DNA from: Bryobacterales bacterium
GTDB lineage: Bacteria > Acidobacteriota > Terriglobia > Bryobacterales > Bryobacteraceae
Direction: 5' to 3'
Assembly: GCA_016789745.1 (NCBI GenBank)
Contig: JAEUQF010000315.1
Coordinates: 1-64,000, forward strand
Length of the DNA stretch: 64,000 bases
Shown here piece by piece: positions 17,400-25,900 of this stretch (the first letter of the stretch is position 1; every line of letters begins with the position of its first letter). The position numbers and the translations under genes were made by a program. The notes below the pieces were generated by a model. It was not told where the DNA came from and did no database searches. It saw only the letters and a program-made list of their open reading frames with translations.

Positions 17400-17784
17400 T
17401 TGAGCTATCTGGACCGTTTGCTCTAGTCCGCAGCAGGGCCGGAAACGCTTGTGAATATTGCCGGTTGCCTCAGTCCGCCACGCCCATCATCCCGTTTCAC
17501 CTGGAGCACGTTGTAGCGAAACAACACGGTGGCTCGGACGATCCAGCGGGTTTAGCGCTTGCCTGCGATCGATGCAACGCTTAGGGCCAAATTTGATGAG
17601 CATTGATCCAGACACTGGGGCGATCGTTCCGTTCTTCCATCGTCGGATTGACCGATGGGAGGATCATTTCGAGATGCGCGGTGGCCAAGTTTGCGGTAAG
17701 ACGCCTGTAGGCCGAGCAACGGTCCGCCTCTTGAACATGAACGCTGCGCGGCGTGTCGAATTGCGCCTGGCTACCGGATCATGA
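17400..17784 (+). pseudogene. HNH endonuclease pseudogene with two frameshifts
   Basis: Three frames together rebuild an HNH nuclease of about 125 residues. TTG 17400 gives SYLDRLL. After a first slip, RSRAGNACEYCRLPQ, IIPFHLEHVVAKQHGG and LACDRCNA follow (C-x2-C and C-x2-C zinc pairs with the HLEH core). After a second slip near 17580 comes GPNLMSIDPDTGAIVPFF, then RWEDHF and the family ending GRATVRLLNMN to the stop at 17782-17784. The frame breaks mean no full-length protein can be made. It belongs to the same graveyard as the DUF433 relic. Confidence 0.75.
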
Positions 17785-18141
17785 ACAGCTTAAGCGGCTT
17801 TGACCAGATGGCGAACGATTCTCCGGCGGTTCAACCGGCGACGGTAGCACTAAAGGCAAGTCGGCTTCAGTCAGCCGATGTTGGGCGGATTACGCGCTCC
17901 TGACCCCCAGCCGCGATCCAGCGTTGGATCACAACTTCATCGCCGGGGGCCGCAGCGCTTAGGGCTTAGCTTCCCCCCGGATCAGTCGGTCGGCCCACTA
18001 CCGTTGCCGTGCCTGCCAAGGTGACCTCCCATCCCACCGCCACTCCAACGACAACCAGGCAGTGTACGGCTGGCTGATTCAGTTCGGGAACCCCTCCCGA
18101 TCACCAGTGCATCTTCCGCACGGCCATGCCGGATCGCTACG
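17785..18141 (+). other. Intergenic stretch, nothing recognised
   Basis: Frames are short on both strands and the base composition is mixed. The minus-strand frame across 17982-18407 overlaps the antitoxin gene and has no family features. Confidence 0.5.
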
Positions 18142-18173
18142 TTGTGGAGTATACTGTGGAGCGTAATCCACAA
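18142..18173. promoter_or_regulatory. Inverted repeat and -10 box at the toxin-antitoxin promoter
   Basis: TTGTGGA (18142-18148) and TCCACAA (18167-18173) form a perfect 7-bp inverted repeat whose right arm overlaps the antitoxin ATG. Between them lies TATACT (18150-18155), a good -10 box. This is the arrangement expected for autorepression by a ribbon-helix-helix antitoxin or its toxin complex. Confidence 0.6.
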
Positions 18174-18403
18174 TGGAAACCATCCAGGTAGTGCTTGATG
18201 AGAAATTGCTGAAGGCGGCTGATAAGGCCGCCAAGAGGGAAAAGGTGAACCGATCGGCCTTGATTCGCCAAGCTCTCGAGGAGCACCTGAAGCGTCTGAC
18301 GATTCGCGATAAGGAGGACCGTGACCGGCGCGGCTACCTGGCGAAACCGCATCGGAAAGACGAATCCGCAGCCTGGGAGGACGCCGCGGTGTGGCCGGAG
18401 TAA
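18173..18403 (+). CDS. Ribbon-helix-helix antitoxin (MazE/CopG-like)
   Basis: 76 residues. The first 45 form a ribbon-helix-helix domain (METIQVVLDEKLLKAADKAA, then VNRSALIRQALEEHLKR), the DNA-binding fold of CopG- and MazE-type antitoxins. The charged tail rich in D, E and W would wrap the toxin. It overlaps the toxin gene by 13 bases, the usual coupled order of antitoxin then toxin. The inverted repeat over its start codon is a likely operator. It sits at the end of a stretch of dead genes and looks intact, consistent with selfish retention. Confidence 0.85.
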   Translation: METIQVVLDEKLLKAADKAAKREKVNRSALIRQALEEHLKRLTIRDKEDRDRRGYLAKPHRKDESAAWEDAAVWPE

Positions 18404-18717
18404 TCAATCGCGGGGCTGTCTATCTCTGCCGGTTTGAGAAGCCAGACAAGCATCGGCCTGTACTTGTGTTAACCCGCGATAGCGCGGTTGATCATCTCGC
18501 CACCGTAACGGTCGCCCCAATTACGTCCACTATCCGGGATGTGCCTTCGGAAGTCGCTCTGGGTGTGGAGGACGGCATGAAAGGACCTTGCGTTGTGAAC
18601 CTCCACAATGTTGTTACGATTTCACAAGATCGCCTTGGCAAGCGCGTCGCCACGTTGAGCAATCTGCGAATGACGCAAGTCTGCGCCGCACTGCGGTTCT
18701 CCCTGGGGTGTGACTAG
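18391..18717 (+). CDS. MazF/PemK-family endoribonuclease toxin
   Basis: 108 residues, normal MazF size. The N-terminal strand INRGAVYLCRF, the HRPVLVLTRD segment carrying the conserved arginine, and VTVAPITSTIRDVPSEVAL are typical of PemK-like toxins that cut mRNA in the cytoplasm. The end (LSNLRMTQVCAALRFSLG) matches the family C-terminal helix. The start is GTG 18391, inside the antitoxin gene. No inactivating change is visible, so the pair is probably functional. Confidence 0.88.
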   Translation: MAGVINRGAVYLCRFEKPDKHRPVLVLTRDSAVDHLATVTVAPITSTIRDVPSEVALGVEDGMKGPCVVNLHNVVTISQDRLGKRVATLSNLRMTQVCAALRFSLGCD

Positions 18718-19101
18718 CGCAACCCGTGCCTGGAACCAGGGACTGGTTTGGGACATCTCCCGCCGGGCCACCCCCGCCAAACCCATTCACAAGAGTTGCA
18801 ATCCCATCGAAAAGTCCTCTAACCCCATCCACCGCAATCACTTCCCGTCTATCCACACCCTCCCCTTACGCCCAGTCTCTTGGAAACCCACTGTTATCTT
18901 CAAACCGGGAACAAAAATGCATCGGCATTTCCCGAAAAGAAAAAGTATCCAGGAGTCCAGGCAGGATCGACAAACTCACCAAGGTGGACATCGCGCGCAA
19001 GAACGGTGCCCTCTCCCGAGGCGGGAGCCTTGGCGAAGGTGGAGGAAGCCGCCAAAAACTGGCAAGTCGTCCTAACTCCCAGGGCGGCTTGATATGCTGT
19101 G
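18718..19101 (+). other. Intergenic stretch, nothing firm
   Basis: No supported gene between the toxin and the convergent deacetylase-like gene. Frames here lack starts and family signals. A few residues near 18980-19020 (IARKNGALSRG) recall the N-terminus of a common short hypothetical family, but continuation is lacking. Confidence 0.5.
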
Positions 19102-20502
19102 CTACCGCCGGGCGATCGCCAGTATGGGAGGGTCACCGGGGAAAGAGAGCCAGAGTTTCAGTTCGCCGCCGACCAGCGTGCCCTGCAGGCGGACAGGCAC
19201 CTCGTCGCCGTTGCCCTTGCGCACAACGGTGAGGACAACGCGAGCGCCTTCGATATGCCCTTCGGTGACGGGTGCCGATCCGCGCTCACCCGCCAGTGTG
19301 CCGCTCAGCGCTGTGCCGGTCTGTAGCAGGGTCAGCGTCGACACGCGCTCCAGGCCGTTGGCGGTTTTGTAGCGGAGGGTCCAAGCGCCGCTGAGGTTGG
19401 CGGCGGGCTCCAGGCGGACGAAGGCGAGTTCCTTGTTCGGCCGGACGGTGACGAAGGCGCGCCGCCCTTGGCGATGGACGTACTCATGGTCCCATCCCGA
19501 GAGCATGGCTTCGCGCGCTTCCGGGAGTACGACGCCGTCGGCCAGAACCGCTGTGTCCTCTGGCGCGTCGAACTCCAGCGTTACCGCCCCGCCGTAGATC
19601 TTCTGGTCCAAAGCATGGGCAACCGAGAATGTTTCCGGCTCCGCCTCTGGCTTTACCGCCGTACTATCCCGGATGGTCCGAAACGCATAGAGCGGCCCCA
19701 TCGGCACGTACCAAGCATCCTTCTTTCCGCTGACGTGCCGCAAATGCTGCTCGTAGAATCCGTCTGGCCCGAAATCCAGCCATTGCGGATGCGACATGAA
19801 GTGATAGATGCCGCCTTTGCGGTAGACCTCGTCGAATTTCGCGTTGATGGCCGCGACATCGATGGTGTCGTCCTTGCGGCCATTGCGATGCTGCACCACC
19901 TGCGTGTAGCCGGTGTTCATGGCGTTGCTATCGAAGTCCTGGATGTCGGGGCGGACGTGGCCGTTGGTCAGTTCATTCGGATAGTTGCGGGCCACCACGT
20001 ACCCCGCCGCCGCAATCCGCTTCTGGATGAACGGATAGGTGGCACAGTTACCGCACGGATAGCACCACGACCACACATAAGGCTGCTGCGTAAGCCGGAG
20101 AATGTCGTCCCGCGAGCCAGCTATCTCGTAGTCTGTATAAGCCGCGGCGCAGAAGTCTTCGCTGTCCGGCTTCTTGCAGGGATGCTGCCGCGAATGCGAT
20201 CCGATCTCATGCCCATCCGCCACTGCCTTCCGCAACCGGGGCCACAATTCGCGGATCTGCAACTGCGTGAAGAAGCGGTCCTCCGGCGCCGGATCATGCT
20301 CCGTGCTGACGAACAGCGTCGCCTTGATGCCGTACTTATCCATGGCAGCGATGGTCTCGGGAACCAATCGCGTGGAGTCGTCGATGGAATGCACCACCAC
20401 CGCGCGGGCGCCATGCAGATACTTCGTCTTGCCGACGAAGCGTACCTCCTGGCCTGCTGCCAGGGCGGCCATCGCAATCAACAGGAATACGGTGCGCGTC
20501 AT
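19102..20502 (-). CDS. Secreted polysaccharide deacetylase-like protein
   Basis: 466 residues with a signal peptide (MTRTVFLLIAMAALAAGQ). The first 270 residues resemble a NodB-homology domain: VVVHSIDD at residues 36-42 in place of the usual TFDD motif, and HEIGSHSRQHP at 98-108 with metal-binding His103 and His107. The C-terminal 180 residues are beta-rich and uncharacterised. It probably removes acyl groups from a cell-wall or environmental polysaccharide, or serves as a degenerate relative. It is followed upstream by a sugar isomerase-like gene six bases away, so the two are likely one operon. Confidence 0.75.
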   Translation of the reverse strand: MTRTVFLLIAMAALAAGQEVRFVGKTKYLHGARAVVVHSIDDSTRLVPETIAAMDKYGIKATLFVSTEHDPAPEDRFFTQLQIRELWPRLRKAVADGHEIGSHSRQHPCKKPDSEDFCAAAYTDYEIAGSRDDILRLTQQPYVWSWCYPCGNCATYPFIQKRIAAAGYVVARNYPNELTNGHVRPDIQDFDSNAMNTGYTQVVQHRNGRKDDTIDVAAINAKFDEVYRKGGIYHFMSHPQWLDFGPDGFYEQHLRHVSGKKDAWYVPMGPLYAFRTIRDSTAVKPEAEPETFSVAHALDQKIYGGAVTLEFDAPEDTAVLADGVVLPEAREAMLSGWDHEYVHRQGRRAFVTVRPNKELAFVRLEPAANLSGAWTLRYKTANGLERVSTLTLLQTGTALSGTLAGERGSAPVTEGHIEGARVVLTVVRKGNGDEVPVRLQGTLVGGELKLWLSFPGDPPILAIARR

Positions 20503-20508
20503 CGTGGG

Positions 20509-21447
20509 TCACCCCCTTGCTGTCACTTGTTCCAGAAGCGGTTGCAGATGCTGATAGGCGGCAGTGAGCCGTTGCTCCACCATGGCCGGCGGCACCTTGT
20601 TCATGCCGCCATCGGTGCCATCGACGCGTTCGATGGCCAGGGGGCCGTTGAACCCTCCGGCGAACAAGGTCCGGAACATCTGCGCATGGTCGATGTTGCC
20701 CTGGCCGGGTACGGGGAAGTCATTGACGCCGCGCAGGCCTTTGTGGTCCTTGATGCAGACCGCACAGACATCGGGCACCAGATCCGGCAGATCGGGATCG
20801 GGATAGATGCCTTCGTAATAGCTGATATTTCCGGCATCCCAGGCGATGCGGAACCACGGCGAGCGCAGGCGCTTCATGACATCCATGCAGTCTTTGGCGC
20901 GTGCCGTGATGCCGGTGTGGGGCTTCAACGCGATGGTCACCTTGAGGGATTCGGCATGGCGCAGCGCCTTCTCCATGCCCGCGTAGAAGCGGCTTACTTC
21001 GGGTTGCCAGTCGCGCTCGCGTTTCGGCACGGTGGGGAACTTGGTGTAGTACCAGGGGCCGCCGCCGACCATGATGGGGATATCGTAATCGGCGCAGAGG
21101 TCGAGTTGCTGGAGGTAGCGCTGGAGACCCTCGGGGGTTTCGGGAGCCCCCTGGAAGCCGCCGAGGCTCAGGAATGGCTGCACGCCGAGGTTGCGGATGC
21201 GGCGCAGCATAGCGGTGCGTTCGGGCTTGGTCATCTCGGGGGCGAACACCGGGCCGTCCGTATGCCGCCGGCTCATGCTGATGTAGCGATAGCCGATCTT
21301 GCGGATCTTCGTGATGGCTTCATCCAGGGGCAGGGAAGCCAGCATGGTCGCCATTACGCCCAGCCGGTAGCGCTCGGCAGTCTGTGCGCTGCTACGCTGT
21401 GCCGCCAAGCCTCCTGCCATTGATGCCATTGCGTGTCGTCGTGTCAT
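20509..21447 (-). CDS. Sugar phosphate isomerase/epimerase-like TIM-barrel protein with export signal
   Basis: 312 residues of the xylose isomerase-like TIM-barrel family (AP endonuclease 2 superfamily). Recognisable parts are the N-terminal MTRRHAMASMAGGLAAQ (Tat-like), the first barrel strand YRLGVMATML, KIGYRYISMS, then ALKPHTG, WDAGNISYYEG, CIKDHKG and the last strand GPLAIERVDG. I chose the ATG at 21445-21447, which has AGGTG upstream and gives the export signal, over the longer frame to 21573. In related bacteria such genes accompany Gfo/Idh oxidoreductases in sugar-alcohol or keto-sugar metabolism. Here the oxidoreductase is divergent, 46 bases away. Confidence 0.8.
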   Translation of the reverse strand: MTRRHAMASMAGGLAAQRSSAQTAERYRLGVMATMLASLPLDEAITKIRKIGYRYISMSRRHTDGPVFAPEMTKPERTAMLRRIRNLGVQPFLSLGGFQGAPETPEGLQRYLQQLDLCADYDIPIMVGGGPWYYTKFPTVPKRERDWQPEVSRFYAGMEKALRHAESLKVTIALKPHTGITARAKDCMDVMKRLRSPWFRIAWDAGNISYYEGIYPDPDLPDLVPDVCAVCIKDHKGLRGVNDFPVPGQGNIDHAQMFRTLFAGGFNGPLAIERVDGTDGGMNKVPPAMVEQRLTAAYQHLQPLLEQVTARG

Positions 21448-21493
21448 AACGCACCTCGCCCGAGAGAGTACCATAGTCTTCGGAGAGTTCAAC

Positions 21494-22783
21494 ATGCCCC
21501 TGTCTGTGGTCTCCCGGCGCTCCTTCCTTGCCGCTTCCTCCGCTTCGCTCGCCTTCAGCCAGAAAGGTCCCAACGATCAGGTCACCGTCGGCATGATCGG
21601 TGTCGGCAACCAGGGCACCGGCCGCCTGCGCGAGTTTCTGAAGCAGCCCGATGTGCGTATCGGCGCCATCTGCGATGTCGATCGCAGCCATCTGGATCGT
21701 GCCGTCGCGCTGGTGGAGAAAGAGAAGGGCTACAAGCCGGAGGCGATCGCCGATTTCCGCCGCCTGCTGGAGCGCAAGGAGATTGATGCCGCGGTGATCA
21801 TTACCCCCGACCACTGGCACTCCATCCCCACCGTGCAAGCCTTTGAAGCCGGCAAGGATGTGTTCGTCGAAAAGCCGCTCAGCTACAGCTTGGCCGAAGG
21901 CCGCGCCATGGCCGATGCCTCGCTTCACTACAAGCGCGTCAGCCAGATGGGCAACCACATCCACAACGATCTGCCGACGTATCGCCGCGTCGTCGAGATG
22001 GTGCGGTCGGGCAAGTTGGGTAAGATCGCCCGGGTGCACGCTTGGAAGACGTCGCTGCCGCGGCGGTTACGCGAAGGCCCGCCCACGCTGCCCGCGGGTT
22101 TTGACTATGACTTCTGGTTGGGCCCGGCGCCCAAGCATGCCTATGATCCGCTGCGCGCCCACGGCAGCTTCCGCCACTTTTGGGACTACTCTGGCGGCAG
22201 CTTCATCGACTTCTGGTGCCACATCTCCGATGTTGCGTTCTGGGCGATGGACTGGAAGGCGCCGACGGCCATCAGCGCTTCGGGCGGGCGGTTCTATGTC
22301 GAAGACCGCACCGAGACGCCGGATATGCTGGAGGCGGTGCTGGAGTTTCCCGGCGCGCTGTTCCTGTTCAGCTTCCGGCCCACGCCGCTGCCCGGCTTCG
22401 AACACATGGGCCACATCGGCTGCCTGTTTGAAGGCACGGAGGCTACGCTGGTCACCAACTACGACACTTACGAGATCTGGGTGAAGGGCAAGCAGGTGCC
22501 GGACTTCCCGAAGCCCGAGCCATCTATCCCGGATTCGCCCGGCCACATCCGTGAGTTCCTTGATGCAATGAAAAGCCGCAAGCTGGAGACCACCTGCAAC
22601 CTGCGGTACGGCCATCAGCTATCGAAGTGCGGGCTGCTGGCGAACATCTCCTATCGCACCGGGCGCAAGCTCCATTGGGATGATGCCGCCGAACAGATCA
22701 AGGGGGACAGCCAGGCGAACGCCTACCTGGCGCGGCAGTTCCGTAAGCCCTGGAAGTTGAAGAAGCAGCCTCGGCCGACGTAG
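21494..22783 (+). CDS. Gfo/Idh/MocA-family oxidoreductase with Tat-like signal
   Basis: 429 residues. The N-terminus VVSRRSFLAASSASLAFSQ is a twin-arginine-type signal, followed by a Rossmann NAD(P)-binding fold with GMIGVGNQGTG at residues 33-43. The family's conserved EKP motif is E126-K127-P128, and the C-terminal half carries the usual catalytic-domain pattern (GSFIDFWCHISDVAFW). These enzymes oxidise or isomerise sugars, often with tightly bound NAD(P) carried to the periplasm by Tat. The substrate is unknown. The divergent isomerase-like and deacetylase-like genes suggest a common role in carbohydrate breakdown. Confidence 0.88.
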   Translation: MPLSVVSRRSFLAASSASLAFSQKGPNDQVTVGMIGVGNQGTGRLREFLKQPDVRIGAICDVDRSHLDRAVALVEKEKGYKPEAIADFRRLLERKEIDAAVIITPDHWHSIPTVQAFEAGKDVFVEKPLSYSLAEGRAMADASLHYKRVSQMGNHIHNDLPTYRRVVEMVRSGKLGKIARVHAWKTSLPRRLREGPPTLPAGFDYDFWLGPAPKHAYDPLRAHGSFRHFWDYSGGSFIDFWCHISDVAFWAMDWKAPTAISASGGRFYVEDRTETPDMLEAVLEFPGALFLFSFRPTPLPGFEHMGHIGCLFEGTEATLVTNYDTYEIWVKGKQVPDFPKPEPSIPDSPGHIREFLDAMKSRKLETTCNLRYGHQLSKCGLLANISYRTGRKLHWDDAAEQIKGDSQANAYLARQFRKPWKLKKQPRPT

Positions 22784-22900
22784 GGGCCACCCGCACACAG
22801 CAGTCATCCTTCACCGGTCGGCCAAACAATATAGCCTGGCGACTCTCCTGTCGCATAGCGGCGACAATGTAAACCCTGCGCGTCGGTTCCCGTTAGGAGT

Positions 22901-22920
22901 GTTTGGGAGGAGACCCAAAC
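22901..22920 (+). promoter_or_regulatory. Hairpin carrying the Shine-Dalgarno in its loop
   Basis: GTTTGGG (22901-22907) and CCCAAAC (22914-22920) pair perfectly over seven bases with the six-base loop AGGAGA, and the ATG follows at 22922. The ribosome-binding sequence GGGAGGAGA therefore lies on the loop and its left flank. This could tune or protect translation start. Confidence 0.6.
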
Positions 22921-22921
22921 A

Positions 22922-25900
22922 ATGAGAACAACCACCGCAACACTAGGCCTACTGTTACTAGCAGGAGGAGTATGGTCCATTAGTGGACAGGTACTGCACC
23001 TGTCTGTAGTTAGTCATAATGAAGAAGCCGTAAATCCGCGGCAGCCCAATTACCTTACTGACCGCGCCTTTTACCTAAGCAATCGCGAACTCATGAGGCA
23101 GTTGGCGGCAGGCCTCCACGCCCGGGGCGCGAGGTGGAACATCCAGTCGGATTGGACCTACCTGCAGGCCGTCAGCGCACACGATAATGCAACGGTAACC
23201 GCGGCGACCAACGGGAAGAACCTGCTCCGATGGGCGGTGGAAGACCTCGGCATGGAGGCAGACCCGCACGCACACGAATCGCAATATAACTATGCGGACA
23301 TAGCCTATCTCCACCAGCAGGTTGGACTAACACCGTCAAAGGTGGTGGGTGGCTTCCTCTATTCTCCCCTCGATAATCCGCAGGGTTGGATGCAGCATCA
23401 GGCCGGTATCTTCGGCGTCAAGTATCCCAGTTACTTCTGGAAGGCCGACATCCTCTGGGGTGCGGCGACACCCAACCACCGCGGTGACGACGAAGACTCC
23501 TTCGGCGCCTGGCGTCCGAAAAGCGAGAGCGACTTCACCACGCATGACCCGAATCAGCGTCTGCTCTACGTCGCGCGCGGGTGCCGAACACTGGCTGGTA
23601 CCGGCGAGTACCCGGCCGTGGATGCCTTTCTGGCGGCTGCCGAACGCGGGCAACTTTCGCCAGACCGCTTCTATGCCGCAGCGCTCATGATCAATCAGGG
23701 ATCGCTCACCGTGGGTCAGGTGGCCGATGTGCTGGCGCTGGTGGACCGCTTGCGGACGCATGTGGCAACCGGACGCGTGAAGTTCGTGGGATTAACGGAG
23801 GCTGCGGGAATCTGGTTGGGCCAGTACGGCGGCCGGCCGAACCGCACCACCTGCGAACAGATGAATGAGGCGGCAGGCATCGTGGAACGTCCCATCACGC
23901 CGCGGGCCCAAGCCACGCCCGCCATGGTCTCCAAAGCGGAGCCTGATACGTACGCCCGCACGGCGGCCGCCACCCCCACGGACCAGTACGCCATCTTCTC
24001 CGTCAACGTGCAGGATTTCTCATACCCGGAGCGCAGCATCGCAACGGTGAAGCGCATTCTAGACATCCATGAACGCGCGCGGATTCCGGTTGACTTCTAC
24101 CTCACCACCACAATGACGGACCTGTTCGAACAGATGGATCCAGCCCTGCTCCAGCGGCTGAAAACCTCGGCGGTGGCGTCGGTGTCCTACCATGTGCGGC
24201 CGCCGAAGCCGTATTACACCAACTACGACTGGGCCGGCCTTGCGTCGAAAACCGCCGCCGAGCAATACGCCGCCATCCTGAACTACGAAACGCACGGCTT
24301 GGACCTCACCACAGGCCTGCCCACGGCAGCCAACGGGGGCTATAAGAAGCTAACCGAAGTAATAGGCTATGCGCCCTGGGCCGGGTCGGCGCAATCGGAT
24401 GATGCCGTCGGCGCGCAGGCCGCGCTGGTGTTCAAGAACCTGGGCGGGCGGTTCCGGGTGCGGCACGGGCGCGCCGCGAACCTGGGAGACAAACTTGACG
24501 GCGTCTATCTGCGGCCGGAACATTACGACTTACTGTTGTTCCAAACCGTGGGACAGGATGCCGGTGTCGTGGTGGAGAACGCAATCGCCGCCTCGCGCAC
24601 GGCGGCTGGCGGGACGTCGCCCTACTTCGTCGGCATCAAGATGCATGACAATGATTTCTTCGCCGAAGACTCGGCATGGGTCACAGTATATGTAAACGGG
24701 CCGCGGCGGCCGCCCTTCGCGACGAACCGGAGGTCGGCTCTGCTCAGCGAGGCCGCGCAGGCGGCCATATGGGCGCACTATGAAGCGACGGTGGCGTATG
24801 TCGTGGCGCAACAGGCGCGGGTCACGGCCGTGGGATTGCCACAGGTGTGGGCGATGCTGCACCCCACCGCCGCCGGCACGAGCGCGGCATCGTCCATGGT
24901 CTACATCTCGGGAACCATGCACATCGAGTCAAACCGGCTGCGCTGGCCGAACGTCGACCGGCTACTGGCTTTCCTGACCCGCGCGACGCAAGCCGGGCGC
25001 GTCGGTAACCAGACCAACGCAATGAGGTGGTCCGTGGGTGCCGATATCGGTTGGCTGCAGGGGGAACCGCGCGCCGCCGAGGTGATCACCCGGCTCGAAG
25101 CCATGGGAGTCGAAATGGACATTCACGCGCACGGCTTCGCTGATCGTGCCAGTTGCGCGGCACGCATTACGCAGTTGGGCGGCCATCCCAACCGCGTGTC
25201 GTCGGGGAATCTGACCAGCGAAGTGGACCGGTTGCGGTTGCCGGTCACCGATGCCAGCGGGGCCAGTTGGCAGGCGGAGGTGCTTTACGGCATCGTTACG
25301 CAGTCCGGGCATGGTCCTGGAGTCGATGACGAAGCCTATGGCTTGTGGCGTCCGAAGAGTGGGGCGGACTGGAAGACGCATGACCCACAGGCATCGCTCA
25401 TCGCCATGGGTGGCGGACCTCGCACTCTCACTGGGGCAGCCGCGTTGATCGAGAGGCTGAAGACCGCCTCTGGAGCGGCGCCCGTGTATAGTTCCACGAT
25501 TATGGTGCATCCGGACAGCCTGGTCGTGGTGGACACTAACGACGGGATCGACCAGATCGAAGCATGGGCCGCGACATCCGGTTTGAACAGCAACGTCCGC
25601 TGGGCGACGGTATCGGAAACTGCGGCGGCCTGGCTGGCGGCCGGCGGTGTACCCAGCCGCGTGGAGGATCTGACCACGCTCGGAAGTACGACGGGAACGT
25701 CGTCCCCCTGCACGGTGGTGCTGGATGCCGCCGAAGCCTCGGTGGCGGCTTCCGGCGACATTCGCACGGTGTCTGTGACGGCCGCCAGCGGCTGCGCATG
25801 GACAGCGGTAGCGAACGCTGGTTGGATCACCGTGACGGGAACACCACCAGGCACCGGCAACGGAACCGTTCGATACCAAGTTGCGGCGAACACCGGCGCC

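Noticed and set aside
18980..19020. Fragment reading IARKNGALSRG
   Set aside because: It resembles the start of a short hypothetical family, but the continuation is missing.
19468..21423. 651-codon open frame on the plus strand
   Set aside because: Antisense shadow of the deacetylase and isomerase genes, with no domain or start support.
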